DNA from: Phytoactinopolyspora halotolerans | GTDB lineage: Bacteria > Actinomycetota > Actinomycetes > Jiangellales > Jiangellaceae | Assembly (NCBI RefSeq): GCF_010550675.1 | Contig: NZ_JAAGOA010000003.1 | Span: 372,001 to 436,000 of the forward strand | Direction: 5' to 3' | Length of the DNA: 64,000 nucleotides | Part shown: positions 55,312 to 63,815 of the stretch, piece by piece | How the letters are laid out: each line of letters starts with the position of its first letter | Numbering within the stretch: the first letter of the stretch is position 1 | The notes under the pieces: model-generated | Told to the model about the DNA's origin: nothing | The model's database searches: none | The model's input: the letters and a program-made list of their open reading frames with translations, nothing else | Position numbers and translations under genes: made by a program

Positions 55312-55818
55312 TCAGGGCGTGTACGGCTTCGCGCTGACGATCTCGACCGTCACGTTGCGGCCGTTGGGGGCCTCGTAGGAGACGGTCGCACCGGCCTTCT
55401 GGCCGTTGATGGCCGCGCCGAGCGGAGACTGGGGCGAGTACACCTCGAGATCGACCGATTCGTCCAGGGACAACAGCTCCCGCGAGCCGAGCAGGAAACG
55501 CTCGATCTCGTCGTCGCCGGAGAACTTGATCTCGACGATCATCCCCGGGCCGACGACACCCGTGTCGGCCTGCGTCTCGCCGACCTTGGCTCGCTGCAGG
55601 AGCTGCTGTAGCTGGTGGATACGGGCCTCCTGCTTGCCCTGCTCCTCCTTGGCTGCGTGGTAACCGCCGTTCTCCGAGAGATCGCCCTCGGCACGGGCCG
55701 CCTCGATACGCTTCGCGATCTCGGCACGGGCCGGTCCCATCAGATGCTCCAGCTCCTCCTGGAGTTTGTCATAAGCATCCTGGGTGAGCCAGGCGACATT
55801 GTCGCTTGTAGCGGTCAC
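55312..55818 (-). CDS. greA: Transcription elongation factor GreA
   Basis: A 168-residue factor that stimulates cleavage of backtracked RNA in RNA polymerase. The N-terminal coiled coil is at about 10-80 with the acidic tip ARAEGDLSENGGYHAAKEEQ (Asp/Glu at the tip reach the active site), and the C-terminal FKBP-like domain follows (SPQSPLGAAINGQKAGATV). The GTG at 55818 has AAGGAG upstream. Upstream of it lies a perfect 28-bp palindrome. It stands in the greA-DUF4307-mca order seen in mycobacteria. Confidence 0.95.
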   Translation of the reverse strand: MTATSDNVAWLTQDAYDKLQEELEHLMGPARAEIAKRIEAARAEGDLSENGGYHAAKEEQGKQEARIHQLQQLLQRAKVGETQADTGVVGPGMIVEIKFSGDDEIERFLLGSRELLSLDESVDLEVYSPQSPLGAAINGQKAGATVSYEAPNGRNVTVEIVSAKPYTP

Positions 55819-55846
55819 GGCATCTGCTCCTTGCCTATTAGTCGTC

Positions 55847-55874
55847 GGACCACACCCGACGTCGGGTGTGGTCC
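55847..55874. repeat. Perfect 28-bp palindrome in the greA leader
   Basis: A gapless self-complementary sequence of 28 bases (arms GGACCACACCCGAC and GTCGGGTGTGGTCC) lies 29 bp upstream of the greA start codon. As RNA it would fold into a tight hairpin before the ribosome site; as DNA it could be an operator. Its outer and inner arms are equally perfect. Confidence 0.85.
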
Positions 55875-56057
55875 TGTTGTTCGTCCGGGCCGGAGCCCGG
55901 TAGATGTCCAGCTCGGGGCGAAACAACAAGATTAGCAAGCCAACCCGGTTTGCGGCGATGATGCGAAGGTCAACGCCACCGCGATCGGCGCGAGTACTGC
56001 CGGTCCGCGGACGCCGGGCGGCCCGCGCACAATCCGAGCGGGGACCGGTTGAGCTGC

Positions 56058-56450
56058 TCAGTCGTCGACGGTGCAGCCGATCAGTTCGGGAGCGATCCCA
56101 TCGCCGCGCAGTGGTATATCTGCGTCGATGCGCTGTCTGCGATCGCCGCCTGGCGGGATCTCCAGATCGAGCTGCCCGACGATGATCTGCCGGTCGTCGA
56201 CGGCGATCAATTCACAGGTTAACGCGGTGTCCGGGTCCCGATCCACCTCTACGGTCACCGGCAGGACGCCGTCCGCAGGGTTGTCGTACGAGTGGATCGC
56301 GGCCTGCCCCTTGCTCTGCTGCTGCCGATCCACTGCGAACCAGCCGACGACGGCCGTCAACACCACCGCGACCACGATCAGCGCGATCGTCTGACCGCGC
56401 CCGCCGGTGCGGCCGGTGTCGGGACGTTCGCCGGTAGAAGAGTCGGGCAC
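56058..56450 (-). CDS. DUF4307 membrane protein
   Basis: A 130-residue protein with a hydrophilic N-terminus, one helix (about 22-42) and an extracellular domain with two Cys ([10 protein letters not shown] and IGCTVDD) that may pair. It is a homologue of the mycobacterial protein between greA and mca (Rv1081c position). The GTG start is divergent from mca. The function is unknown; the constant position next to mca may reflect shared envelope or thiol stress expression. Confidence 0.85.
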   Translation of the reverse strand: MPDSSTGERPDTGRTGGRGQTIALIVVAVVLTAVVGWFAVDRQQQSKGQAAIHSYDNPADGVLPVTVEVDRDPDTALTCELIAVDDRQIIVGQLDLEIPPGGDRRQRIDADIPLRGDGIAPELIGCTVDD

Positions 56451-56626
56451 GAGGGGCTCCGGTCGCTGTGCTGGACGGTCGGTACGGCACTATTGTCTCT
56501 CACGGGGTATCCGTGGTGACGAGGTGGCGCGAAGACGCACACTCTACCGGTGTTGTACACCGCGTGGCGGAACATGCGCCACCCGGAGCCGCGTTGCCGT
56601 GGGTGGAGATATCTGACGAGGTGATC

Positions 56627-57523
56627 ATGGTCGACACGCTGAGGCTGATGCATGTGCATGCGCACCCGGACGACGAGTCGAGCAAAGGCGCCGCCTCGAC
56701 AGCCCGATACGTCGCCGAGGGGGTTGAGGTCCTGGTCGTGACCTGTACCGGCGGCGAACGTGGCTCGATCCTCAATCCGAACATGGATCGCCCGGACGTC
56801 CTGGAGAACATCGGCCGGATCCGGATACAGGAGATGGACGCCGCGCGCGAGATCCTCGGTATCCAGCAGGAATGGCTCGGCTTCGTCGATTCTGGGTTCC
56901 CCGAAGGAGATCCGGCGCCCCCGCTGCCGGACGGCTGCTTTGCGTTGGAGCCGGTGGAAAAGGCAGCCGCCCCGCTCGTGGAGATCGTCCGTCGGTTTCG
57001 CCCGCACGTGATGACCACCTACGACGAGAACGGCGGTTACCCGCATCCCGACCACATCATGTGCCACAAGGTGAGCGTCGCTGCGTTCGACGCGGCCGGC
57101 GACCCGGGGATGTATCCGGACGCCGGCCTCCCGTGGCAGCCGAAGAAGTTGTACTACCACCACTCCTTCCACCGTCAGCGACTCGTCGCGTTGCACGAGG
57201 AGATGGAGCGACGCGGGCTGACCTCGCCGTATGCGGAGCGGCTGCAGGAGTGGAAGCCGAACCCGGAGTGGGATCGCCGGGTGACGACGCGGGTCGAGTG
57301 CGCCGAGTACTTCCCCACACGAGACAAGGCGCTGCTGGCGCACGCCACGCAGATCGACCCGGAAGGACCATGGTTCGCGGTCCCGTTGGACGTGCATCAG
57401 CAAGCCTGGCCAACGGAAGACTACGAACTGGTGCGCTCTCTGGTCGACTCCAGCCTGCCGGAGGATGATCTGTTCGCCGGCCTGCGGAGGGCTGAAGACG
57501 ATCTGCCGACAGGGGTACAGTGA
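56627..57523 (+). CDS. mca: Mycothiol S-conjugate amidase
   Basis: Cleaves mycothiol S-conjugates of electrophiles into a mercapturic acid (exported) and GlcN-Ins (recycled). A zinc-dependent LmbE-type deacetylase: AHPDDE (12-17) supplies His13 and Asp16, with the third ligand in HPDHIMCHK (near 148); TGGERGS is the phosphate-like loop. The length of 298 and the final block [18 protein letters not shown] separate Mca from MshB. I chose ATG 56627 on homology. It implies that the organism makes mycothiol. Confidence 0.93.
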   Translation: MVDTLRLMHVHAHPDDESSKGAASTARYVAEGVEVLVVTCTGGERGSILNPNMDRPDVLENIGRIRIQEMDAAREILGIQQEWLGFVDSGFPEGDPAPPLPDGCFALEPVEKAAAPLVEIVRRFRPHVMTTYDENGGYPHPDHIMCHKVSVAAFDAAGDPGMYPDAGLPWQPKKLYYHHSFHRQRLVALHEEMERRGLTSPYAERLQEWKPNPEWDRRVTTRVECAEYFPTRDKALLAHATQIDPEGPWFAVPLDVHQQAWPTEDYELVRSLVDSSLPEDDLFAGLRRAEDDLPTGVQ

Positions 57524-57762
57524 TCGGTGTGGAGGTCATAGCAGCCCTGGGCATGTTCCGCGATGGGCGTACCGACGACGGGGGCGGCTTTCCGATCAGT
57601 GCCGGCTCGGCCGGTTTCTGGATCGTGATCGCGCTGGCCCTGGCGCTGGTCGTGCTGTATCGGAGTATGCGCAAGCAGCTGCGCAGGGTGGACTTCGACG
57701 AGTCGGCCAGCACGGACGAGGAACGGGTCCGCAGCCACGAGGAGCGTCCGGACCAAGGTTGA
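57520..57762 (+). CDS. Small membrane protein after mca
   Basis: An 80-residue protein with one helix (about 31-49, [18 protein letters not shown]) and a charged cytosolic tail [11 protein letters not shown]. It overlaps the mca stop (GTGA) and matches the Rv1083 position of the mycobacterial mca locus, where a protein of the same size and topology follows mca. The function is unknown. Confidence 0.8.
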   Translation: MIGVEVIAALGMFRDGRTDDGGGFPISAGSAGFWIVIALALALVVLYRSMRKQLRRVDFDESASTDEERVRSHEERPDQG

Positions 57763-57878
57763 CGCCACGTGGGCAGGTTCTGCCCAGAGCCGGCACCCGG
57801 GATCGGGTGCGCTTCCGGCTCGCGTTGTCGCCGGTAGAGGTCACTCGTGCTGTCGTTGAGGATACGTAGGATGCCCGC

Positions 57879-58307
57879 ATGGGCACACGTCCCGCCGCCC
57901 CAGATTTCCAGTCGTTGAGCGCCGTGCGCCGGGCGCACGATCTGATCGATCGCTGTTACGCCGAACCTCTCGATCTGGACCGGATCGCCGGTGCAGCCGG
58001 GTACTCCCGCTACCACTTCATCCGGGCGTTCCGTGCTGCCTACGGGGAGACCCCGGGCCGCTATCTGACCCGTCGGCGCGTGGAGCGGGCGCAGGACCTG
58101 CTGCGGTCGGTGAACTTGACCGTCACCGAGGTCTGTCACCTGGTGGGATTCTCCAGTTTGGGATCATTCAGCACGCTGTTCACCGAGCTTGTCGGCATGT
58201 CACCGTCCGAGTTCCAGCGCCGGGCACGCGCATCCGGGCGGCCGCCGATTCCAGGCTGCTACGTGCTGATGTGGGGCGCGCCCACCGCGGCGCGGAGGCG
58301 GTCCTGA
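57879..58307 (+). CDS. Short AraC-type DNA-binding regulator
   Basis: A 142-residue protein consisting of little more than the AraC/XylS DNA-binding domain: two helix-turn-helix units (LDRIAGAAGYSRYHFIRAFRAAYG and TEVCHLVGFSSLGSFSTLFTELVG, each seen in two parts). No ligand-binding domain is present. It is followed by a terminal-inverted-repeat element and then a VOC-family gene on the same strand. Such short AraC/VOC pairs are common in actinobacteria, so the VOC gene is the likely target. Confidence 0.87.
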   Translation: MGTRPAAPDFQSLSAVRRAHDLIDRCYAEPLDLDRIAGAAGYSRYHFIRAFRAAYGETPGRYLTRRRVERAQDLLRSVNLTVTEVCHLVGFSSLGSFSTLFTELVGMSPSEFQRRARASGRPPIPGCYVLMWGAPTAARRRS

Positions 58308-58320
58308 CGACGCACCATCA

Positions 58321-58457
58321 CTGCCTTTGCAATGCACACATATACGCAACACCACGTGCGCACCTAGACCGGCCATCACATGCACATGTATGCGGACCAT
58401 CAGTCGTGCGGCAAGCGAACGCCAAGTGCTGCGTGTATTTGTGCATTGCAAAGGCAG
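58321..58457. mobile_element. MITE-like element, copy 1
   Basis: A 137-bp element bounded by inverted repeats of 28 bases (58321-58348 and 58430-58457, 26 of 28 pairing) that start CTGCCTTTGCAATGCACA. The 81-bp centre has no gene and its own small palindrome (ACATGCACATGT). The same terminal sequence recurs at 63591-63722; 26 bases of this copy's left end match that copy's right end exactly. No transposase is seen and no clear target duplication. It lies between the AraC and VOC genes. Confidence 0.75.
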
Positions 58458-58596
58458 CAATGACGGAGAAGCCAAGGCAGCACGGTGCGCACTAGCGTCG
58501 TGCCGACGCACACGTTCCGGTGTGCGTCGGCTGACCGGCCGCCCCTGCGATGATCGGCGTCGCACGCAAAGCGGCCGCACGACCGAAAGGACGGAC

Positions 58597-59058
58597 ATGA
58601 TCACAAAGTTGGGCGTTGCCAGCGTCTTTGTGAACGATTATGAGGAGGCCAAGGCGTTCTTCATCGACAAGCTCGGCTTCGAGTTACGACAGGACGTCAC
58701 GATGGAGAACGGGTTTCGCTGGCTCACCGTCGGCCCGCCTGCCAGCCCGGAGTTCCAGCTGTCCCTCACCGTCCCCGGGCCACCCATGCACGACGAGGAG
58801 ACGGCGGCCAGCATCAAGGCGCTGATGGCCAAGGGAGCTTTGAGCGCGGGAGCGTGGAACACCGACGACTGCCGCAAGACATTCGCGGAGTACTCCGCCC
58901 GTGGTGTGGAGTTCCTGCAGGAGCCGGCGGTCCGTCCGTACGGGGTGGAGGCGGTGTTCCGGGATGATTCGGGGAACTGGTACAGCCTCAACGAGCTCAA
59001 CGAGCAGGCTCTCGACCAGGACGCGATGGCTGAGGTGTTCGGCTCGCAGAGTCCCTGA
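58597..59058 (+). CDS. VOC (glyoxalase/bleomycin-resistance fold) family protein
   Basis: A 153-residue vicinal-oxygen-chelate protein: two beta-alpha-beta-beta-beta units, the first starting ITKLGVASVFVNDYEEAKAF and the second near DDCRKTFAEYSARGVEF, with the terminal FRDDSGNWYSLNELN strand providing the typical metal-ligand Glu. Family members are enzymes or drug-binding proteins. GAAAGGA lies upstream of the ATG. The upstream short AraC gene may control it; a MITE-like repeat lies between them. Confidence 0.87.
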   Translation: MITKLGVASVFVNDYEEAKAFFIDKLGFELRQDVTMENGFRWLTVGPPASPEFQLSLTVPGPPMHDEETAASIKALMAKGALSAGAWNTDDCRKTFAEYSARGVEFLQEPAVRPYGVEAVFRDDSGNWYSLNELNEQALDQDAMAEVFGSQSP

Positions 59059-59079
59059 TCAGGCAGACCGCCGTCGCTC

Positions 59080-60036
59080 TCAGGCCGAGCGTACGCAGCG
59101 GAAGCCGATGTTCCCGGCAGAGCTGTCCGGCGTGTTGGAGCTGCGGGCGTCCACCCGGTAGCGGTAGCAGTAGCTCGCGTGGCACATATGTGAGCCGCCG
59201 CGCATCGACTTGCGTCCGGTGCGCGGCGGACCGCCCGGGTCCACCCGCGGTCCGGTAAGGTGCCAGGCCGGATCGAACCAGTCCGAGCACCATTCCCACA
59301 CATTCCCAGTCATGTTGTAGAGGCCGAATCCGTTGGGCTGGTAAGCATCGACCGGGGCGGTCCCGACGTAACCGTCGGCGCCGGTGTCTTTGGCGGGAAA
59401 GGTGCCTTGCCAGACGTTCATCCGATGCTCACCGCCGGGCTCGCGTTCGTTCCCCCACGGATAGCGGTTCTGCACAAGGCCGCCGCGAGCGGCGTACTCC
59501 CATTCCGCCTCGGTGGGCAGCCGCTTGCCGGCCCACTTCGCGTACGCACGGGCGTCGCGCCAGGTCATATGGACGACGGGATGCTCCATCCGATCCTCGA
59601 TGGAGGAATGCGGCCCTTCCGGGTGCCTCCAGTCGGCGCCACCAACCTCTCGCCACCACGGCGCCTCAGCGACGCCCCGGGTGGCGGGGAAGTCGTCCGG
59701 GAGATAACCGCCGAACACGAACGACGTGCCGAGACGTTCGGCCACGGTGATCCACCCGGTGGCCTCGGTGAATGCGGCGAAATCGGCGTTGCTGACCGTC
59801 GTCGTGTCGACCCAGAACGGGCTGAGCGTCACCTCGCGCGCTGGGCCCTCGCCGTCGGCCGGGTACCCGTCCTGCTCATCGGTCCCCATGATGAACGTGC
59901 CTCCCGGCAGTTCCACCATGCCGGCGGTGTCGGTCTGGCCGGGCGAGGGGCCGGACGGCGTGGGCGGTGCGAGATCCATCGCGACGGTGTCGCCGGCGGG
60001 TCGAGCGGCCGCGCAGCACGCAGGTTGATCGGTCAC
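59080..60036 (-). CDS. Formylglycine-generating enzyme
   Basis: Copper-dependent oxidase that converts the Cys of a CxPxR motif in sulfatases to formylglycine. 318 residues. The active-site pair is Cys285/Cys290 in SHMCHASYCYRYR, matching Cys272/Cys277 of the Streptomyces enzyme. Conserved blocks include LPGGTFIMGTDEQDGYPADGE (in part), GKRLPTEAEWEYAARGG, GNVWEWCSDWF and SSNTPDSSAGNIGFRC. I chose GTG 60036 because GGGAGG lies upstream. The N-terminal CCAAAR contains C-x-A-x-R, the variant of the enzyme's own recognition motif. No sulfatase gene lies in this window. Confidence 0.92.
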   Translation of the reverse strand: MTDQPACCAAARPAGDTVAMDLAPPTPSGPSPGQTDTAGMVELPGGTFIMGTDEQDGYPADGEGPAREVTLSPFWVDTTTVSNADFAAFTEATGWITVAERLGTSFVFGGYLPDDFPATRGVAEAPWWREVGGADWRHPEGPHSSIEDRMEHPVVHMTWRDARAYAKWAGKRLPTEAEWEYAARGGLVQNRYPWGNEREPGGEHRMNVWQGTFPAKDTGADGYVGTAPVDAYQPNGFGLYNMTGNVWEWCSDWFDPAWHLTGPRVDPGGPPRTGRKSMRGGSHMCHASYCYRYRVDARSSNTPDSSAGNIGFRCVRSA

Positions 60037-60086
60037 GACATGTACCTCCCGCTCCATGACTCTACCCGCCGTCGTCCGGTCCACTG

Positions 60087-60156
60087 TTGACAGGCCATGA
60101 TCACCGGACTAGGAAAAGTCATCACTCTGTGAGATGCCTGCCTCAGATGGCATCTC
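60087..60156 (+). promoter_or_regulatory. Promoter and 5'-leader hairpin of the ScyD-like gene
   Basis: TTGACA (60087-60092), a 17-bp spacer and TAGGAA (60110-60115) form a good housekeeping-type promoter. GAGATGCC (60131-60138) pairs with GGCATCTC (60149-60156) in the leader, 27 bp before the start codon. Confidence 0.6.
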
Positions 60157-60183
60157 AACTGACCGAACCAGGGGGGAACGGTC

Positions 60184-61287
60184 ATGGGTTGGATTCACGC
60201 ACGCACTCGCGCGCCGGGAGTTGCGGTGGCACTGGCTTCCGCGGTGGTACTGGTAGCCGGGGGCACCCAGGCAGCTGCCGACGACGGCCTGGTCACCGTC
60301 GTCGACGGCCTTGACGGCCCGCGTGGGGTGGCGACAGGACCTGCGGGAAGGGTGGTGTTCGCTGAGGCCGACGGCAGCATCAGCGAACTGACGACGAAGG
60401 GACGTCACGCCGGAAGTGTCGCGGACCTCGGCGCCGTCCCAGCGACGTTCATCGCACCGGCCGTGGCGATGCACGGGCGCGGCAACACGTTCGCGCTGAC
60501 GGCGGCCGGTGCGCCGGGCAGCGGTGCCGCCACTCTCTACAAGTCGAATCCCGGCCAGGGGGTCCGCGCGGTGGCTGACATAGCGGCCTACCAAGAGATC
60601 GATCCGGACCCGTACGACGTGGAAGATCATCCTGAGGAATCGAACCCGTTCGGTGTAGCTGCGCTTCCGGACGGCAGCGCTCTGGTCGCGGACGCCGCCG
60701 GTAACGATCTGCTGCGCGTCTTCCCCGATGGGGAGATCGTGACCGTGGCCCGGAACAAGCCGCGCGTGGTCGAGACGCCGGAAGGGCTGCCGGACGAGTT
60801 CGAGGGCGAACCCCTGCCGCCGGCGGGAACGCCCATCCCGTCCGAGGGCGTCGCCACGTCGGTCACCGTGGGGCCGGACGGGTATTACTACGTGGGCGAG
60901 CTGCGCGGCTTCCCGGGGACGCCGGGCACGTCACAGATCTGGCGGATCGCACCGGACTCGGTCGACGCCGTGTGCGACCCCGACGCACCGGATACCGGCG
61001 CGTGCCAACGCCACGCCGACGGGTTCACCTCGATCGTCGACCTCGACTTCGGGCCGGACGGCAGCCTCTATGTCGTCGAGCTCGTGGCGGAGGGTTGGTT
61101 CCCATGGGAACTCGGTCTGGTGCCGCCCATAGGTGCGCTGCATCGCGTGTCGCCCGACGGCGGGACGACGGTGGAACTGGCGGCTGGCGAGCTGATCCTG
61201 CCCGGTGGCGTCGCTGTGGACCACAAGGGCACGGTGTACGTCACAGGCCCGGTCTTCGGCCCGGGAGAGCTGGCTCGCGTCCAGTGA
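60184..61287 (+). CDS. Secreted ScyD/ScyE-family beta-propeller protein
   Basis: A 367-residue secreted protein with a clear signal peptide (cleavage near QAAADD, about residue 36). The rest is a six-bladed propeller of the NHL/SMP-30-like kind, with repeated GxxxxPxG-VA-xxPxG-x-V-x-x-A patterns and GPDGYYYVGELRGFPGTPG as the ScyD/ScyE landmark. The family was named from cyanobacterial scytonemin clusters but is common in actinobacteria without them. Activity is unknown. AGGGGGGA precedes the ATG; an own promoter (60087) is visible. Confidence 0.85.
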   Translation: MGWIHARTRAPGVAVALASAVVLVAGGTQAAADDGLVTVVDGLDGPRGVATGPAGRVVFAEADGSISELTTKGRHAGSVADLGAVPATFIAPAVAMHGRGNTFALTAAGAPGSGAATLYKSNPGQGVRAVADIAAYQEIDPDPYDVEDHPEESNPFGVAALPDGSALVADAAGNDLLRVFPDGEIVTVARNKPRVVETPEGLPDEFEGEPLPPAGTPIPSEGVATSVTVGPDGYYYVGELRGFPGTPGTSQIWRIAPDSVDAVCDPDAPDTGACQRHADGFTSIVDLDFGPDGSLYVVELVAEGWFPWELGLVPPIGALHRVSPDGGTTVELAAGELILPGGVAVDHKGTVYVTGPVFGPGELARVQ

Positions 61288-61382
61288 GCCAGCGAACTCG
61301 CCTCCGTGGCCCGGTGCTCCGGTGGCCCGGTGGATCGGCATGAGCCGGCCTGATCCAGCCTGATCCGGCCCATCGCGCCCGA

Positions 61383-61411
61383 TGATCGCGGGGCCATGCG
61401 CTCCGCGATCA
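61383..61411. repeat. TGATC-type hairpin upstream of the DUF255 gene
   Basis: TGATCGCGG (61383-61391) pairs perfectly with CCGCGATCA (61403-61411) around an 11-nt loop. It lies about 95 bp after the ScyD-like stop and may be its terminator. Confidence 0.6.
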
Positions 61412-61496
61412 CCGAGCTTCTTCGAAACCGCCGACGAAGGGTAGCGTGGGCTGGTATGGGTAGTGCATGCCCTTGGGAATGCGACGAAGGATCTGG

Positions 61497-63536
61497 GTGA
61501 ACCGTCTCAGCGCAGCCTCGAGCCCATACCTCCTGCAGCATCGGGAGAATCCGGTGGACTGGTGGGAGTGGGGTGACGACGCGTTCGATGAGGCGGCACG
61601 GCGTGATGTGCCGGTGCTGTTGAGCGTCGGCTACGCGGCGTGTCACTGGTGCCACGTCATGGCGCACGAGTCCTTCGAGGACGAGGCGATCGCGGCGTAC
61701 ATGAACGAGCACTTCGTGTCGGTCAAGGTCGATCGCGAAGAGCGGCCGGATGTGGACGCCGTGTACATGGAGGCGGTGCAGGCGCTGACCGGTCAGGGCG
61801 GTTGGCCGATGACGGTGTTCCTCACCCCGGACGGGAAGCCGTTCTACGCCGGCACCTATTACCCGCCCGAACCGCGACACGGCATGCCGTCGTTCCCACA
61901 GGTGTTGGCCGCCGTCAACGATGCGTGGCGGGACCGCCGGGACGCTGTCAACGACGCCTCCCGTCAGATCGCCGAGCGGCTCGACGGGCCGCGGGCGAGC
62001 GCCAACACGTCCGCGCCGACGGCCGAGCGGATGGACCTGGCGGTGCAGCGGCTGGCCTCGACGTTCGACGCCGAGCACGGTGGTTTCGGCGGTGCTCCCA
62101 AGTTCCCGCCGTCGATGGTGCTGGAGTTCCTGTTGCGGCATCACGCTCGCACCGGCGATGAACGGTCGCTGGCCATGGTGGAGCGGACGTGCGAGCAGAT
62201 GGCTCGGGGCGGCATCTACGACCAGCTCGGTGGCGGTTTCGCCCGGTACAGCGTGGATCAGTCCTGGACTGTGCCGCATTTCGAGAAGATGCTCTACGAC
62301 AATGCGCAGCTGCTACGCGTCTATGTGCACCTGTGGAGGGTCACGGGTTCACCTCTGGCGCAACGGGTGGTACGCGAGACGGTGGAGTTTCTGTTACGTG
62401 ACCTGCGCACCCCCGAGGGCGCGTTCGCCAGCGCGATCGACGCCGATGCCCCGGACGAGCAGACAGGTGAGCCCGCGGAGGGCGCCTCGTACGTGTGGAC
62501 GCCCGGGCAACTGCGCCAGGTCCTGGACCCGGAGGATGCCGAATGGGCGATTCGGCTCTTCGGCGTCACCGAGTCCGGCACCTTTGAGCACGGCACGTCG
62601 ACGTTGCGGCTGCCGGATGATCCCGGTGACTGGACACGCTACGCGGAGGTCCGGGAGGCGCTGCTCGCCGCGCGTGAGAGGCGTCCGCAGCCGTCGTGTG
62701 ACGACAAGGTCGTCGCCGCCTGGAACGGGCTCGCCATCGCCGCGCTGGCGGAGGCCGGCGCGGTCTTCGACGAACCGACCTGGGTGGATGCCGCCACCCG
62801 GTGTGCCGATCTGCTCGTGCAGTTGCACCTCGATGAGCAAGGCCGCCTGCGCCGCGTCTCCCGTGGCGGCGAGGCCGGCGTGCCCAGCGGTGTGCTGGAG
62901 GACTACGGCGACGTCGCCGAGGGTTTCCTGACGCTGTTGAAGGTCGCCGGGGAGCCGGCGTGGTTGTCGTTCTCCGAGCAGCTGCTCGAGGTCATACTGA
63001 ACCGGTTCCCCGCGGACGGTGGCGGGTTCTACGACACCGCCGACGACGCGACCGACGCCCGGCTGGCCGGGGTTCGCCGTCCGCAGGACCCGACCGACAA
63101 CGCTGCTCCGTCCGGGTGGTCCGCCGCTACGGGCGCGCTGTTGACCTATTCCGCCTACACGGGGTCGACGCGTCATCGAGAGGCGGCCGAGGCCGCGCTG
63201 GGTATCTACGACGCGCTGGCCGCTCAAGCGCCGCGGTTCGGTGGCTGGGGCATGGCCGTGACCGAAGCGCTGCTTGCGGGTCCGGTGGAGGTAGCCGTCG
63301 TCGGACGTGCGGGCGACGCGCGTACGGGCGAGCTGCATCGTGCGGCGCTGCGGCACCCGTCGCCCGGTGCGGCGGTCGTCGTCGGCGATCCGTCGGATCC
63401 GAGCGCCGAGTCGGTGCCGTTGCTGCGAGACCGGCCGCTTGTCGACGACGCGCCGTCGGCCTACGTCTGCCGACACTTCGTCTGCGACCGACCGACCAGC
63501 GATCCCACCGAACTCGCCGCACAGATGTCGCGGTAG
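61497..63536 (+). CDS. DUF255 thioredoxin-domain protein
   Basis: A 679-residue protein. The N-terminal thioredoxin-like domain (about 1-165) carries CHWC (49-52) in place of CxxC with flanking SVGYAA and [18 protein letters not shown] and DREERPDVD are family blocks. The rest (about 190-650) is an alpha/alpha-barrel as in N-acylglucosamine epimerases ([42 protein letters not shown]). This is the DUF255/YyaL/spermatogenesis-20 family, at the Rv1084 position of the conserved block. GTG 61497 has GAAGGA upstream. The biochemical role is unsettled; a redox or carbohydrate function is likely. Confidence 0.9.
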   Translation: MNRLSAASSPYLLQHRENPVDWWEWGDDAFDEAARRDVPVLLSVGYAACHWCHVMAHESFEDEAIAAYMNEHFVSVKVDREERPDVDAVYMEAVQALTGQGGWPMTVFLTPDGKPFYAGTYYPPEPRHGMPSFPQVLAAVNDAWRDRRDAVNDASRQIAERLDGPRASANTSAPTAERMDLAVQRLASTFDAEHGGFGGAPKFPPSMVLEFLLRHHARTGDERSLAMVERTCEQMARGGIYDQLGGGFARYSVDQSWTVPHFEKMLYDNAQLLRVYVHLWRVTGSPLAQRVVRETVEFLLRDLRTPEGAFASAIDADAPDEQTGEPAEGASYVWTPGQLRQVLDPEDAEWAIRLFGVTESGTFEHGTSTLRLPDDPGDWTRYAEVREALLAARERRPQPSCDDKVVAAWNGLAIAALAEAGAVFDEPTWVDAATRCADLLVQLHLDEQGRLRRVSRGGEAGVPSGVLEDYGDVAEGFLTLLKVAGEPAWLSFSEQLLEVILNRFPADGGGFYDTADDATDARLAGVRRPQDPTDNAAPSGWSAATGALLTYSAYTGSTRHREAAEAALGIYDALAAQAPRFGGWGMAVTEALLAGPVEVAVVGRAGDARTGELHRAALRHPSPGAAVVVGDPSDPSAESVPLLRDRPLVDDAPSAYVCRHFVCDRPTSDPTELAAQMSR

Positions 63537-63590
63537 AACCGCGGACGCTGAACTGGCGGCGCGCAGGGGGAGGGTCCTGGGCGCCGGCCC

Positions 63591-63722
63591 GCCTTTGCAA
63601 TGCACACACATACGCAACACGCGTCTACGCGTCACGCGTCGGCATGTGTGCTCAGCAGGGCACGTCTACCCGGGGTGCAATGCGCAATCGCCCCGATGCG
63701 TATATGTGTGCATTGCAAAGGC
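63591..63722. mobile_element. MITE-like element, copy 2
   Basis: A 132-bp element bounded by 26-base inverted repeats (63591-63616 and 63697-63722, 25 of 26 pairing) starting GCCTTTGCAATGCACACA. The ends are shared with copy 1 at 58321-58457; the centre is different (ACGCGT-rich) and non-coding. It lies between the DUF255 and fumC genes. No transposase or target duplication is visible. Confidence 0.75.
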
Positions 63723-63815
63723 GCGTGGAAGGGCCGCCGTGCCGGGCCGCGGACGCGACGTGCGTGCTGGAGCCCCGGGGTGGTGGGGCGGAGTCGGCGC
63801 GGGATGATGGGATCC

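Noticed and set aside
58327-58600. Coding sequence through MITE copy 1 into the VOC gene
   Set aside because: The VOC frame is open upstream but reads through the inverted repeat; the homology and ribosome site start at 58597.
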